Shown in pieces: positions 8,443-18,451 of a DNA stretch of 50,740 nt (its first letter is position 1; each line of letters starts with the position of its first letter). The stretch lies in IMG/VR virus record IMGVR_UViG_3300025853_000133, positions 1-50,740 of that record; one strand, given 5' to 3'. The translations under genes were made by a program, and so were the position numbers. The notes under the pieces were generated by a model. It was not told where the DNA came from and searched no databases. It saw nothing but the letters and a program-made list of their open reading frames with translations. This stretch comes from a virus.

Positions 8443-9440
8443 TGGCTACTACTACCACCCAAACCCTACAGTTATTACCTGAATATCAAGAAACCTTTCT
8501 AAAGGATTTACTTGCTTCAACGTCGGAAAGAGCACAAGACCCGACATACATTCCAGAGCGTCAGGTTGCGGAGCTTTCCCCAGGACAGCAAGCTGCAATT
8601 GGGTTAGGGTATGGTGGTGTTGGTGCTTACATGCCAATGCTTCAAGCAGGAGAACAGACTCTTGGAGCAGGTGCAGGAGCAATCGAAACCGGAATTGGCA
8701 CATCTTTAAGTGGTGCGATGCCTTTGATGGGGTCAATGGGGGCTTATGACCCACGCTCTTATCAAGCATTTATGGACCCATACATGGAAGAGGTGGTCCA
8801 ACGCGCCCAGGCAGACATCGGTCGTCAAGGCCAGATTCAAGCGCAAAATATTGGTGCTCAAGCAGTAAGAGGTGGCGCGTTTGGTGGCTCTCGTCAAGCA
8901 GTTGCTGAACAGGAACTGCAACGCAACATCATGGATCAGCAAGCACGGACTGGTGCGCAACTTCGTTCGCAAGGTTTTGGCATGGCGCAACAAATGGCGC
9001 AGAATGCATTCCAGAACCAAATGGCGCGTCAGCAGTCTGCTGCACAGATTTTCGGTCAACTTGGTCAGGGGATCGGGGCACTCGGATCTTCGTTAGCAAA
9101 GACAGGATTATCGCAAGCTGCCCTGGGCGAAGCAGCTCAAACTGGGCAGCAAAAAGATATCAACGCATTGTTGTCACTGGGCGGATTGGAACAACAGCAG
9201 GCGCAGCAACAGTTTGAAGCGCAACGCGCAACGGATCTTGAGCGTCAGTATGAACCATATCAGCGTCTCAGCTTTATGTCAGATATCTTCCGTGGCGTAC
9301 CATCAACGCAGACGTCGTTAACTTCTGCCACTGCACCAGATCCTTCGTTTATTTCTCAAGTAGCAGGGCTTGGTGTTGGCATTGGCGGCCTAGCACAGAC
9401 GGGACTTTTTGATTCATTAATTGGAAGAAAAACTTCATGA
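8442..9440 (+). CDS. Internal virion-type protein, Gln/Ala-rich helical
   Basis: 332 residues. From about residue 100 to 270 the protein is a long Gln/Ala/Arg-rich helical region (for example QARTGAQLRSQGFGMAQQMA) with heptad-like spacing, suited to a coiled-coil core. The C-terminus is Gly-rich and hydrophobic (GLGVGIGGLAQTGLFDSLIG). It starts in a TAATG overlap and ends overlapping the next gene by four bases. Composition and place resemble podovirus internal core proteins that leave the capsid with the DNA; there is no catalytic motif. Confidence 0.55.
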   Translation: MATTTTQTLQLLPEYQETFLKDLLASTSERAQDPTYIPERQVAELSPGQQAAIGLGYGGVGAYMPMLQAGEQTLGAGAGAIETGIGTSLSGAMPLMGSMGAYDPRSYQAFMDPYMEEVVQRAQADIGRQGQIQAQNIGAQAVRGGAFGGSRQAVAEQELQRNIMDQQARTGAQLRSQGFGMAQQMAQNAFQNQMARQQSAAQIFGQLGQGIGALGSSLAKTGLSQAALGEAAQTGQQKDINALLSLGGLEQQQAQQQFEAQRATDLERQYEPYQRLSFMSDIFRGVPSTQTSLTSATAPDPSFISQVAGLGVGIGGLAQTGLFDSLIGRKTS

Positions 9441-11194
9441 AGGACGTAACTAACCGCAAAATGTTTCGTAAGAGTGCTGCGCGGGATAGGCTGCGTCAGA
9501 TGGGCGGCATCATGTCGTCCAGTCCTGAGCTAATGGGCACGGTACAACGATTTGCTGATGGCAGTCGAGGGCCTGTTCAAGCAGATCCAAGATTAGTTGA
9601 GCAACAACGTCGCCAAGACAGAAGATTTGTCGGTAACTTAACTTATCCATTTGCTGCTGCGGCAGATTTGGTAAACATTCCTGCAGCTGCTCTACAAAAT
9701 TTAACTCAAGACATCCAATATGGGCCAATTGGTCGATTTACTGGAATGAGTGATTACGGAGACGTAGCACCTCCAGATGTTACTGGCACACCAGCAATGC
9801 AACGTGTCATGAATTACATGAACACAGCCGAAGGCGACATGTTTAATGTTGACGTTCCAAGTGTTATTCCAGGTGCTCGTGCGGATGCAGAAGTACAACA
9901 GTCAGATGCTTCTTCAATGCCTGAATTGACTCAAGAACAGTCGGAAAGCATTTTCCCTCCAAGGACTCCTACTGCACCAGCTCCTTCTCCACAAACAGAT
10001 GCAGAGTTAGCTGCGGATGCTAGAGACAGTGCGCCTGTTGCCCCACAAAGAAGAATCGAAAAACCTGATCCAAGCGAGTCAATTCCTGATCCAAATATTG
10101 ATTTTTATGGAGCAGAAGAAAAGCGTAAGCAGGGAGACAACGCCCGGAAACAAATGTTGGAGTTCTTGCGTAATCCAAATGCCTCCGAAAAAGATAAAAA
10201 CGATGCTGGATTAGAGATGGCTGGATACAAACACCCAGACGAAGAACTTTCTTTGGAAAAACGTGCTGAAGTAAACGCACAGATGTTCCGTAGAATGATG
10301 GGTCGTGACCCTGAAGAAGACAAAAAGATTGATGGCTATAACCTGGCAATGCTTGGCTTCTTAATTGCATCTGGAGATAGCCCAAATGCGTTAGAAAATA
10401 TTGCACGAGGCGCAGCGGCTGGAGTTAAAAACTTCCAGGATACTGCTAAAGCACGTCAGGCACGGGAAGAGAAAATCAAGATGGCTGGTCTTGAGAAAGC
10501 CATTCGTGATGACGAGACCGCTAAAAAGGTTGAGATTGAAGAACGCCGTATTGCACGGGGCTATCAGTTCCAATACTTCCAAAGCTTGATTGAATCAAGT
10601 GATCGTCAAGTAGACCTAAGAACTCGTCTTGGGTTTGAAAAAGTTAAACTTGAAGCTCAATTACAACAGCAACGAAAACTAGCAGAAGCTGACAATATTT
10701 CAGCAGAAAAACGAGCCGAATATCAGTCTAATGCAACAATGCTTTCAGGCATGTTAAGCAGTTTAGGTTCAGTAGCGTCTGTTGCATTGGGAGAATCAGA
10801 TGGGACACCTGAAGGGCTAACAAGTGCAATAAGAGATGTTCTAAACGACCCAGAAAAAATGGAACAAGTTAAACAGCTTGAAGCTCTTACTAGTAAAGTT
10901 ACGTCAAAGGATCCATTGACCGTCGGTCGTCAGGTCCAGGAGTTATCTACTGGAACTGATGCAGTGCGGTTCCAACAGCTGGCTGAAGACCAGTTTGCTG
11001 AAGCCGGGGTTCGTGACCCATCGTCAACTCAAGTTGCCAACCTTGCTCAAGTTTTAATTAAGCTTAATGCGGAAGGAAAACCTCTCACGTCTCTACCAAA
11101 AGTTGGGTCACAGCAAGAGATTGAGGATAAGATGTACACAGTCACAGGGTTTAATTCCCAGGGTCAGCCATTATACGAACCAGTAGGAGGCTAA
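9437..11194 (+). CDS. Internal virion-type protein
   Basis: 585 residues. The N-terminus is basic (RKMFRKSAARDRLRQMGG), then come a short hydrophobic stretch (about residues 70-90), a Pro-rich acidic linker (about 165-230), and a long charged helical region rich in Lys, Glu, Arg and Gln (about 230-480). The C-terminus ends VTGFNSQGQPLYEPVGG. No enzyme domain is recognisable. Its place between two other helical virion-like proteins suggests part of the internal core or tail-tip assembly. The start overlaps the preceding stop by four bases. Confidence 0.55.
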   Translation: MKDVTNRKMFRKSAARDRLRQMGGIMSSSPELMGTVQRFADGSRGPVQADPRLVEQQRRQDRRFVGNLTYPFAAAADLVNIPAAALQNLTQDIQYGPIGRFTGMSDYGDVAPPDVTGTPAMQRVMNYMNTAEGDMFNVDVPSVIPGARADAEVQQSDASSMPELTQEQSESIFPPRTPTAPAPSPQTDAELAADARDSAPVAPQRRIEKPDPSESIPDPNIDFYGAEEKRKQGDNARKQMLEFLRNPNASEKDKNDAGLEMAGYKHPDEELSLEKRAEVNAQMFRRMMGRDPEEDKKIDGYNLAMLGFLIASGDSPNALENIARGAAAGVKNFQDTAKARQAREEKIKMAGLEKAIRDDETAKKVEIEERRIARGYQFQYFQSLIESSDRQVDLRTRLGFEKVKLEAQLQQQRKLAEADNISAEKRAEYQSNATMLSGMLSSLGSVASVALGESDGTPEGLTSAIRDVLNDPEKMEQVKQLEALTSKVTSKDPLTVGRQVQELSTGTDAVRFQQLAEDQFAEAGVRDPSSTQVANLAQVLIKLNAEGKPLTSLPKVGSQQEIEDKMYTVTGFNSQGQPLYEPVGG

Positions 11195-11197
11195 TTC

Positions 11198-14100
11198 ATG
11201 GCTCTTACAATGGAAGAGATTCTGGCTGGGCAGCGTGAAGATGCCACAACAGCGCAACCTGTACAACAACCTGTACAAGTTGCTGCACCTGCTCAACCAA
11301 CTTCCACACTGACCACTGAATCAGAAGGTACTTTCCAAGAGATTGGCGAAGGCATTCTGTCTGGTGTAACTAAGGCTGCCGAAGGCGTCGCCTCGACTGT
11401 CGCTATCGGCGTCGATCTAATGGCGGATACCGACTACACCACCGGGGTTCAAGAATCTTTTGAAGACCTTCGCGAGTATGCGGGCCTCGACCCTGTAGGT
11501 TTTGGCGGTAAGGCCGCAGAAATCATCACTCAATACATTGTCCCTGGCGGTCTTGCTATGAAGGGCGTTACCAAGTTGACGAAGCTTGGCCGTCAAGCAG
11601 AGCGATTCCGTAAAGGTAAAGCTGGGATTGACCCACTAAACCCTGGCGAAAAGTTTGCTTTGGGTGCTTACACTGTTGGCGCAGCAGCGGGTGCCGACAT
11701 TATGGTTGCAACAGATGATGCAACAACTATTGCTGACTTCTTTGAAGGCGGACCGACTCAAACAGACACCGCACTTGGTTTATCTGGACGCGAAGAAGCA
11801 ATCCGTCGCCTTGGCAATAAGATCAAGATCGGCACAGAAACAGGTGTGCTTACTGCTACTCTGCCCACGGCCCTCGGAGCTACCTTTACCGCGGCAGCGA
11901 AAGCTGGAGATGTGGCAGCAACAGGACTTGCCCCGGTTCTTTCTCCAATTGCTCGCGCAGTTAGAGAGTCAAGACCAGCTCAAAGTGTAGGTGATTACTT
12001 ACAAAATTTAGAGCAGCGTCGCATTCTTGAAGACCCTAACGCACCTCTTCGTTTTGGAGAGCAGACGTTGTCTGACTTTCTTTCTGTATTACGGTTCAGA
12101 GGCTACCTTCCACAAGAGCTTGCAAATGAGCGGCTGTTAATTGCTGGTCGAGGCGAAAGCGCAATCAAACGTGCGCAGGGCACGTTGAACAACATGCGCA
12201 AGATTCTTGATGATACGGTTGATGAGTATTCAAAAGCATCTGGTCAGTCATCTGAGCTTTTGCAGCGTCAGTTCTTCAATACAATTGAGAATGTTCTAAC
12301 ATCCAGGACAAGTGAAACGCTTCAGTCAAATCTGGACGAGCTTCCTCAAGCACTGCAAGCTCCTGTTCGTGAGATGCGTCGTCAGGTCGACAACCTGGCT
12401 GCCGACGTTTTGAATAGCGACTACATTCAAAACCTTCAAAGACAGGGCGTTATTACAGACGAAGACTCTGCCGAGGCGTTGATCAACACCATCAAGAGTA
12501 ACCTGAATGGTTACATCCGTCGTCGATACAAAGTGTTTGAAAATGCTTCGTACAAGCCTTCCGATGAAGCAATGCGAGAAGCGATTGATGGATTTAAAAA
12601 TGACCCTCTTGCTACTCGTCAAATTCTTGAGAAGCTGAACAAGACATACAAAGGTCCAGACGGTTCTATTCAAAACCCTCAGTATTCCGCTGCAAACCTT
12701 GGTCTTGCGAGGAACGCGGACGAGCTTGCAGAAGGCGAAGCCAACTTTTTGGTTAACAACACGGTTAGTCAGGCTCAAGCGGAAACTGCTGCGAGAAACT
12801 TCTTGCAGATGCACAGGATTAAAAACCAAACTGCGCTAAAAGGCCGAAAAGAAATTGCTAGAGACAGGCTCAATCCTGCGCTGTTCCTCCGTAAGTTCGG
12901 CGACCTAAAAGATTATCAGCGTAAGCTCCTTGGAGAAATCTTAGATATTGACGAAGCGTTTCTTGGAACGGTTGCCGACATGTCTGAGTTTCGTGCAATC
13001 GATCAATTCTACGGAAGGATTAGAGAGTTAAGCAGGACAAATGCTGGGGTTAGAAAGCTATTTGTAGACACTCGACTAAAGGTTCCAGATGGTGCGTCGC
13101 CAGAACAGATACAACAACTTGCAAAAGCACGAGCGGACCAGAACAAAGAACTAGTAAACACCTTGGGATATCGAGTGCTCGATGGCGAGATTGACACACA
13201 GGGCAGGTTAACTTCCAGCGTCGGTCCGGTTGTATCTAGTTATGGGTCTTTGCAAGGCTTTGCAGTGCCGCAGCCTGTGTACGATATGTTGAGCCGGACT
13301 CTTGTTGGTCAAACAAACCCGCTAGAAGACATAGGCCGTCTTCTTTGGACAGGTTCTGTTCAAGCAAAGTCCAGGGTCCAGTACGCAAAAACAGTATTGT
13401 CTCCCATCACTCAGATTCGTAACGTCACCTCTGCATCGATGTTTGCTTTGATGCAGGGCAACATAGGACGTGGTGCAAATCTTGGTGAATCTTTTGGTTT
13501 GGTTCTGAATGATCTTAAAGGTCTTCGCAATAACGAGTTAATTGCGGAGCTTGAAGAGTTACAAAAACTTGGCGTTGTAGGTACACAGGCCGAGTTGCGT
13601 GAGTTACAGGATTTGATTCGCGCAGGTGCGGGTGTTAGCGGCAAGGAGACCTCTGCAGATAAACTTATTGAACTAACAGGACTTCCTGTTGGTGCAAAGT
13701 ATGGCAACCGCATCAAGGACACAAAGCCAGGGAAACTCCTGTACGGTGGGATCAACTTCGCAGAACGCGCCTATCAAGGTGGCGACGACGTGTGGAAGAT
13801 TTACAACTACAAGTTTGAGCTGCAAAAACTTCGGAACGCGACTCGTGGTATGAGCGCCGACGACGTGTACGAACTGTTTAAAGGATCACGGCCCGCGGTT
13901 GCTGGTCGTCAGAACATGAATCAGCTGCTGAAGGAAGAGGCTGCAGATATCGTTAGAAACACTGTGCCTAACTACAACGCTACTCCTGCAGCAGTCCAGG
14001 CACTGCGTAAAATTCCAATCATGGGTAACTTCGTATCCTTCCCTGCAGAAATCATTCGTACTGGAGCCAATACGATTGGTCGCGGTTTTAAGGAACTAGC

Positions 14101-15457
14101 GTCTACCAACAAAGAGATGCAGAAGATTGGCTTGCGTCGGTTGAGCGGCGCGTTGTTTACAACCGCTACAATGCCGATTGCATTGCAGAACATTGCAAGT
14201 TCACTGACAGGTGTTAGCAAAGAAGAGTTGGATGCATACCAAAGAACAATGGCTCCACCTTGGGAGAAGAACGCTAGGTTGATTCCAACGGGACGGGACG
14301 AAAAAGGATTGCCAACTTTCCTCAACTTCAGTTACACAAACCCATACGAGCTGTTTGAAAGCACGATTGTTGCCGGACTCAACGCATTTAGCGAAGCAGA
14401 AGCGCGTGGACAAGACCCTGCAGCAGCAGCCATTGGTACATTTGGCGCATCACTTGGCGAGTTCTTCGAGCCATTTGTTGGCGAGTCAATTCTTGCAGGC
14501 CGCTTGATTGACGTAGCTCCACTTGGTTCACCAGGCGGTGGCCGTGGTGGTCAAACACAGACCGGGGCGCGTATCTACAGTGACGAAGATTCCCCTGGCG
14601 ACAAGATGTCTAAGTCTTTCTTGCACATCGTTGATGCATTCCTACCGAACGCGCTTCCGTTTACAACTGCATCAGGTGATCCACGTCTTGGCCGGTTCGC
14701 TCAAGCATGGATAAACCAGACTGGTATAGCAGAAGAACTTGGCCTGTCTACGAAAGATAAGGCAGGTTTCGAGCGTCAGATTGCGGGTGAGCTTGTCCGA
14801 GCAGTGACTGGTTTGACAGAAAGCACAATCAACCTTGAGCGAGGCATGGCATTCAAGGGACTGGAATACAGACGTGACCTTCGTGAGGTTGCCTCAATCT
14901 TTAACCAGCCAATGAGCCGTCCTGACGTAGGTAACGAATCTCAGGTCATGGACGCATTCTTGAAGGCCAACGAAGCGAAGTATCGTGTAGATACACGGTT
15001 CCGGTTGGTCATGGAAGACTTGGAACGCCTGGGAGTACCAAAGTCCAAGATCCGCCGCGAGCTTTCCAAGATTGTAGGCAAGCAAAACCTTGAGAGAATT
15101 TTGAGAAACCGGTTCGATCCGTTTGAAATTTCAGAGACTACCGAGCGCAACATGCGTAAGAATGACACCTGGCGTTTTGTACCACGGTCCGAGATTCGTG
15201 CAATTGTTCGCGAAGATCGTCGTCGCAAGCTAAAGCAGGAAGAAGCGCAACAGTCGAGAGAGCCAGAACAAAGAGAGCCAGTAAGTCAAGGTACACAATC
15301 CGCGGCCCCCGTACCTGCACCACGCCCTACTACAAATGTGGTACCTTCTACACCAATACCTGTACCAAACGTACAGCCACCAGCACAAATAGGTAGCCAA
15401 GTGTCGCCTATCCTGGTGCCTGATCCAGTTACCAGAGCAACCTTTGGGATTGAATGA
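11198..15457 (+). CDS. Giant internal virion / DNA ejection-type protein (1419 aa)
   Basis: The largest gene in the window. The ribosome site AGGAGG lies six bases upstream of the ATG. Residues about 30-270 contain several Gly/Ala-rich hydrophobic segments (IVPGGLAMKGVTKLTKLG, FALGAYTVGAAAGADIMV, LTATLPTALGATFTAAAK). A very long charged helical region follows, then another hydrophobic part near residues 980-1010 (LSGALFTTATMPIALQNIA). The C-terminal 60 residues are Pro/Gln-rich and look disordered. Size, helical character and context match the large ejected proteins of podoviruses (the T7 gp16 or N4 type by analogy, not by sequence). I see no lytic transglycosylase signature. Confidence 0.6.
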   Translation: MALTMEEILAGQREDATTAQPVQQPVQVAAPAQPTSTLTTESEGTFQEIGEGILSGVTKAAEGVASTVAIGVDLMADTDYTTGVQESFEDLREYAGLDPVGFGGKAAEIITQYIVPGGLAMKGVTKLTKLGRQAERFRKGKAGIDPLNPGEKFALGAYTVGAAAGADIMVATDDATTIADFFEGGPTQTDTALGLSGREEAIRRLGNKIKIGTETGVLTATLPTALGATFTAAAKAGDVAATGLAPVLSPIARAVRESRPAQSVGDYLQNLEQRRILEDPNAPLRFGEQTLSDFLSVLRFRGYLPQELANERLLIAGRGESAIKRAQGTLNNMRKILDDTVDEYSKASGQSSELLQRQFFNTIENVLTSRTSETLQSNLDELPQALQAPVREMRRQVDNLAADVLNSDYIQNLQRQGVITDEDSAEALINTIKSNLNGYIRRRYKVFENASYKPSDEAMREAIDGFKNDPLATRQILEKLNKTYKGPDGSIQNPQYSAANLGLARNADELAEGEANFLVNNTVSQAQAETAARNFLQMHRIKNQTALKGRKEIARDRLNPALFLRKFGDLKDYQRKLLGEILDIDEAFLGTVADMSEFRAIDQFYGRIRELSRTNAGVRKLFVDTRLKVPDGASPEQIQQLAKARADQNKELVNTLGYRVLDGEIDTQGRLTSSVGPVVSSYGSLQGFAVPQPVYDMLSRTLVGQTNPLEDIGRLLWTGSVQAKSRVQYAKTVLSPITQIRNVTSASMFALMQGNIGRGANLGESFGLVLNDLKGLRNNELIAELEELQKLGVVGTQAELRELQDLIRAGAGVSGKETSADKLIELTGLPVGAKYGNRIKDTKPGKLLYGGINFAERAYQGGDDVWKIYNYKFELQKLRNATRGMSADDVYELFKGSRPAVAGRQNMNQLLKEEAADIVRNTVPNYNATPAAVQALRKIPIMGNFVSFPAEIIRTGANTIGRGFKELASTNKEMQKIGLRRLSGALFTTATMPIALQNIASSLTGVSKEELDAYQRTMAPPWEKNARLIPTGRDEKGLPTFLNFSYTNPYELFESTIVAGLNAFSEAEARGQDPAAAAIGTFGASLGEFFEPFVGESILAGRLIDVAPLGSPGGGRGGQTQTGARIYSDEDSPGDKMSKSFLHIVDAFLPNALPFTTASGDPRLGRFAQAWINQTGIAEELGLSTKDKAGFERQIAGELVRAVTGLTESTINLERGMAFKGLEYRRDLREVASIFNQPMSRPDVGNESQVMDAFLKANEAKYRVDTRFRLVMEDLERLGVPKSKIRRELSKIVGKQNLERILRNRFDPFEISETTERNMRKNDTWRFVPRSEIRAIVREDRRRKLKQEEAQQSREPEQREPVSQGTQSAAPVPAPRPTTNVVPSTPIPVPNVQPPAQIGSQVSPILVPDPVTRATFGIE

Positions 15458-15885
15458 TGGACAAACAAAGACTTTTTAAGCAGCTTCGTCTGCATGAAGG
15501 CGTTGAAAAATTTCCATACCGCTGTACAAGCGGTAAGCTGACAATCGGAGTCGGTCGTAATATCGAAGACCGTGGACTCCTGGACGATGAAATCGACTTT
15601 TTGTTAGACAACGACATTGAAGTTGTGATGAACGAAGTAGCTGTTACTTTCGACTGGTTCTTTGACCTGTCTGAAGTTCGGCAGCGCGTCGTTGCAGACA
15701 TGATCTTTAACCTCGGACTGCCAACTTTTAAGAAGTTCGGGCAAATGATCGCTGCGTTAGAAGCAGGCGATTGGTCAGAAGCTGCAACCCAGATGATGGA
15801 CTCACGCTGGGCAAAGCAAGTAGGAGCGCGAGCGGAACGCCTCCGTGACATGATGGAGACAGGTGAGGATTCATCTGACTTTTAA
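15454..15885 (+). CDS. Endolysin, GH24 (T4-type) lysozyme
   Basis: 143 residues with the GH24 active-site layout Glu-x8-Cys-x5-Thr: E15 in RLHEGV, C24 in YRCTSG and T30 in LTIGVGRN. This is the C-variant of the E-D/C-T triad. The rest follows the T4-lysozyme plan, including RQRVVADMIFNLG and the C-terminal WAKQVGARAERLRDMM segment. It cleaves the glycan strands of peptidoglycan at lysis. There is no signal peptide or anchor, so release would need the holin, which lies about 29 kb away near the capsid genes. The start overlaps the giant virion gene (ATGA). Confidence 0.88.
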   Translation: MMDKQRLFKQLRLHEGVEKFPYRCTSGKLTIGVGRNIEDRGLLDDEIDFLLDNDIEVVMNEVAVTFDWFFDLSEVRQRVVADMIFNLGLPTFKKFGQMIAALEAGDWSEAATQMMDSRWAKQVGARAERLRDMMETGEDSSDF

Positions 15886-15887
15886 CA

Positions 15888-16382
15888 ATGAAAGAAATCG
15901 AAGCGGGGCGGATAGGTGAGGTTATCTGTCTGCTCCGGCTTGCCAAGATGGGCATACAATCTGAGATCGTGAACCTCGGAACTTCAGATATTATTTCTTT
16001 TGCGTATGACTATACTTGGCGAATACAGGTCAAAGGCAGTCAGTTCAAAGGAAATAAAGGTACAAAGGACAGACATAGTCCAGGCTATCAGTTCTGTGTG
16101 TCTAAGGGCCTCAGCCCTAAAAAACCCCTGACACAAGAAGACTGTGACATTGTCGCGTTAGTTGCAATTCCACAAGAACGGGTACTATTTGTCCCCGTTT
16201 CTAGTTTTAAAGAAGTAAAAACCAAACGGCTCAAACCGCTTGATTTCTTGGAAAAAGAACTAGAGTGGAACAGTTGGGTGGAGTGCATGTCCCATTATGG
16301 GATCAACCCACCTCGCCCCAGTTGGCTCCCAATTCCTGATCAACTTTTGAAGGTACTTCCAGATCAACACACGTCTCCATAA
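15888..16382 (+). CDS. PD-(D/E)XK-fold nuclease
   Basis: 164 residues. The N-terminus has GRIGEVICLLRLAKMG with E11, then D34 in GTSDIIS, then Q47-x-K49 in RIQVKGSQF, the spacing and strand-turn pattern of a PD-(D/E)XK nuclease core with Gln in place of the second acid. The remainder has a predicted beta strand (DIVALVAIPQERVLFVPVS) and a Lys-rich tail. Likely roles are host DNA breakdown or processing of phage DNA junctions. It starts three bases after the lysozyme stop; its last 80 bases overlap the 3' end of the convergent polymerase gene. Confidence 0.65.
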   Translation: MKEIEAGRIGEVICLLRLAKMGIQSEIVNLGTSDIISFAYDYTWRIQVKGSQFKGNKGTKDRHSPGYQFCVSKGLSPKKPLTQEDCDIVALVAIPQERVLFVPVSSFKEVKTKRLKPLDFLEKELEWNSWVECMSHYGINPPRPSWLPIPDQLLKVLPDQHTSP

Positions 16383-18213
16383 TCTCCTTGATTCGTGCAG
16401 CTTGGTCCTCGGAACTGATGCTAAAGCACAGTTCGTCGTGTACCGTCAGTAGAGGAATCAACCCTTCCTTATAGCACTCGACCATCGCTTTCTTAGTTTG
16501 ATCGGCAGCGGACCCCTGGATCAATCGGTTCAATGCTTTGTATGTAAACGCTCGGCGAATGCCTGGGCCATACTCCTTGATCGCTTCTTCGTGTGGCAAT
16601 GCTTTGTTGTAACCAAAGCTATTCGGTTCCCACAAATCAAACCGGCACTTACGTCCTAACAATGTTCTAACCTGTCCGTGCCGTGCAGCCTTGGATGCTA
16701 CCGAGTCTGCGAGTCCTTTAACGAAGGGGACTTTACTATGATAAGTATCCAGTAACGCCTTTGCTTCGCCTTTTGTGATGTCGAGCGTGTTTGCCAACTT
16801 ACCTTGACCCATTCCATACATGATCCCCAGGTTGACTGTTTTTGCTTCTTTACGGCTGATCCCTGCCATATCCGCCATCATCTGATGGAAATCTACGTCA
16901 CTTTCCCTGTAAGCAGCAACAATTTCGTTAATTCCTAACATCTCATACTGAGACACCTGATTAAGCATTGAACAGTAATGGACAAGCAGCCGAGGTTCCT
17001 GCGACGAGTAGTCAAATGACCCCCACTTCTCCCCTTCTTCTGGGACGAATAGACCGCGAATCATTCCTTTGATCTCTTTGTCTCGTGCAGGGATTTGTTG
17101 CAGGTTTGGGTTACTGGAGCTAAAACGTCCCGTAACTGTCCCACCATCATCCGAACGTAACTGATTGAATTCACAATGAATTCTGCCATTGTGCTCGTAT
17201 CGAAGAATGGAGTCGATAAAGGTGGTGTTAGCTTTGTTCAGTTCTCTAAGCTTGAGAATCTTCCCAGCGACCTCATGCGGACAAGCTTGCAGGAACGCTT
17301 TTGTAATAGACGGCTGCTTCGTGTTCTCCGTCGTTGGGCAATCAAGTCCGTAATGGCCCAGGACTGCGGCCACGCTTGTTGCCACCCAAGGTTCGACCAC
17401 AATCCCGGTATCCCGCTTGATCTCATCAGTGATCTCCTTTTCCCGCTTCGCTAAAACCTTTTTGGTTTGATCTGCTTTATCTAAGTCTACGCGAACGCCA
17501 CGAGAACGCATCTCTAATAGTAACGGAATTAAACTGGACTCAAGCTCAAATACACTTGTGAGTGAGTTCTTTTCTATCTCGGACCATAACCGGTCCCAAA
17601 GTTTGAGAGTCAGTGCAGCATCTTGTTCTGCATATGCCCCCACATACTTCGCAGGGAGTCGCCACATGTCTGCTTTTGGATCAATGCCCCAGTCTTTTGC
17701 TGCAAGGCGCAAGGTCCGTTCGCTTTTAGTCGAGCCAAGGTAGTCATAACCTAACGAATTAAGTGCATATGTGTAGCGGTTCTCGTCTAACAGAGGCGCG
17801 GCAATCATGGTATCGACTACCGGTCCTTGGACCTTGATCCCTTCGTGTAATAGCCAACCTAAATCGTAAGTCGCATTATGAAAAACTTTGGTAATGTGTG
17901 GAGTCTCAACCTGCTTCTTGAGCCACTTGAGTGTCATGTTGGGGGCCATGTTACCGCCGCCTTCATGACGAATCGGGAAGTAACCTGTGTAGTCGCCGGT
18001 AGCAACAGCGATTCCTACAACGTATCCATCGCCCCGGACCCAACCAGGACCGAGCGACATCAAGTTAGGGTCACGAGTCTCCAAGTCAATAGCCATAACT
18101 TTGGCTGTAGTCAAATCTGGGTAGCTTGCTGGGGCACACCAATCGACTTCCAACTGATCTAAGTCTTGTCTGTCAAGCCAGTTAATTGTGCTGTTATCTG
18201 CCGGATCAATCAA
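16303..18213 (-). CDS. polA: DNA polymerase, family A (Pol I type), with 3'-5' exonuclease domain
   Basis: About 636 residues, the main replicative polymerase of the phage. An N-terminal DnaQ-like 3'-5' exonuclease has Exo I AIDLET (about residues 41-46). The polymerase domain has motif A FDYSSQEPRLLVHY (Asp near 401), motif B RKEAKTVNLGIMYG (Lys near 458, Leu near 462) and motif C LLTVHDELCF (Asp near 593). Motif B has Leu where E. coli Pol I has Phe762. The 5'-3' exonuclease domain is absent, as in other phage polymerases. The start is taken as TTG at 18213, because GAGGAG lies at the right distance; a TTG at 18228 in the same frame is the alternative. It overlaps the upstream gene by eight bases. 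Confidence 0.93.
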   Translation of the reverse strand: MIDPADNSTINWLDRQDLDQLEVDWCAPASYPDLTTAKVMAIDLETRDPNLMSLGPGWVRGDGYVVGIAVATGDYTGYFPIRHEGGGNMAPNMTLKWLKKQVETPHITKVFHNATYDLGWLLHEGIKVQGPVVDTMIAAPLLDENRYTYALNSLGYDYLGSTKSERTLRLAAKDWGIDPKADMWRLPAKYVGAYAEQDAALTLKLWDRLWSEIEKNSLTSVFELESSLIPLLLEMRSRGVRVDLDKADQTKKVLAKREKEITDEIKRDTGIVVEPWVATSVAAVLGHYGLDCPTTENTKQPSITKAFLQACPHEVAGKILKLRELNKANTTFIDSILRYEHNGRIHCEFNQLRSDDGGTVTGRFSSSNPNLQQIPARDKEIKGMIRGLFVPEEGEKWGSFDYSSQEPRLLVHYCSMLNQVSQYEMLGINEIVAAYRESDVDFHQMMADMAGISRKEAKTVNLGIMYGMGQGKLANTLDITKGEAKALLDTYHSKVPFVKGLADSVASKAARHGQVRTLLGRKCRFDLWEPNSFGYNKALPHEEAIKEYGPGIRRAFTYKALNRLIQGSAADQTKKAMVECYKEGLIPLLTVHDELCFSISSEDQAARIKEIMETCVDLEVPSKVDQELGANWGEVG

Positions 18214-18451
18214 AAAAATTCTCCTCAATCTCTTCCATCGACATAGCTAACATGTAAATGGGTGTAGTTGGTCCGACATATGCCCCGCATATGTTGAACT
18301 CAAAGTATTCCCAAGCCTCCTCCCTGGACATTTTGTCCCTGGCTACCAAGATATCCACAATTTTTTGTGCATCATAAACAAGAACATCGTCTGATCCGCA
18401 CCGCTGCCCAACTCCAATGACAGCATCATCTAATCCATGCGCTCTCATCAT
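18206..18451 (-). CDS. Small phage protein, function unknown
   Basis: 81 residues starting MMRAHGLDD, with AAGGAGACC as ribosome site. The C-terminal half is acidic and helical (MSMEEIEENFFD). It is tucked between the polymerase (8-base overlap) and a 61-residue gene (ATGA overlap), so it is co-expressed with replication genes. From memory, similar short proteins accompany polymerase genes in related marine phages. No motif identifies a function. Confidence 0.6.
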   Translation of the reverse strand: MMRAHGLDDAVIGVGQRCGSDDVLVYDAQKIVDILVARDKMSREEAWEYFEFNICGAYVGPTTPIYMLAMSMEEIEENFFD

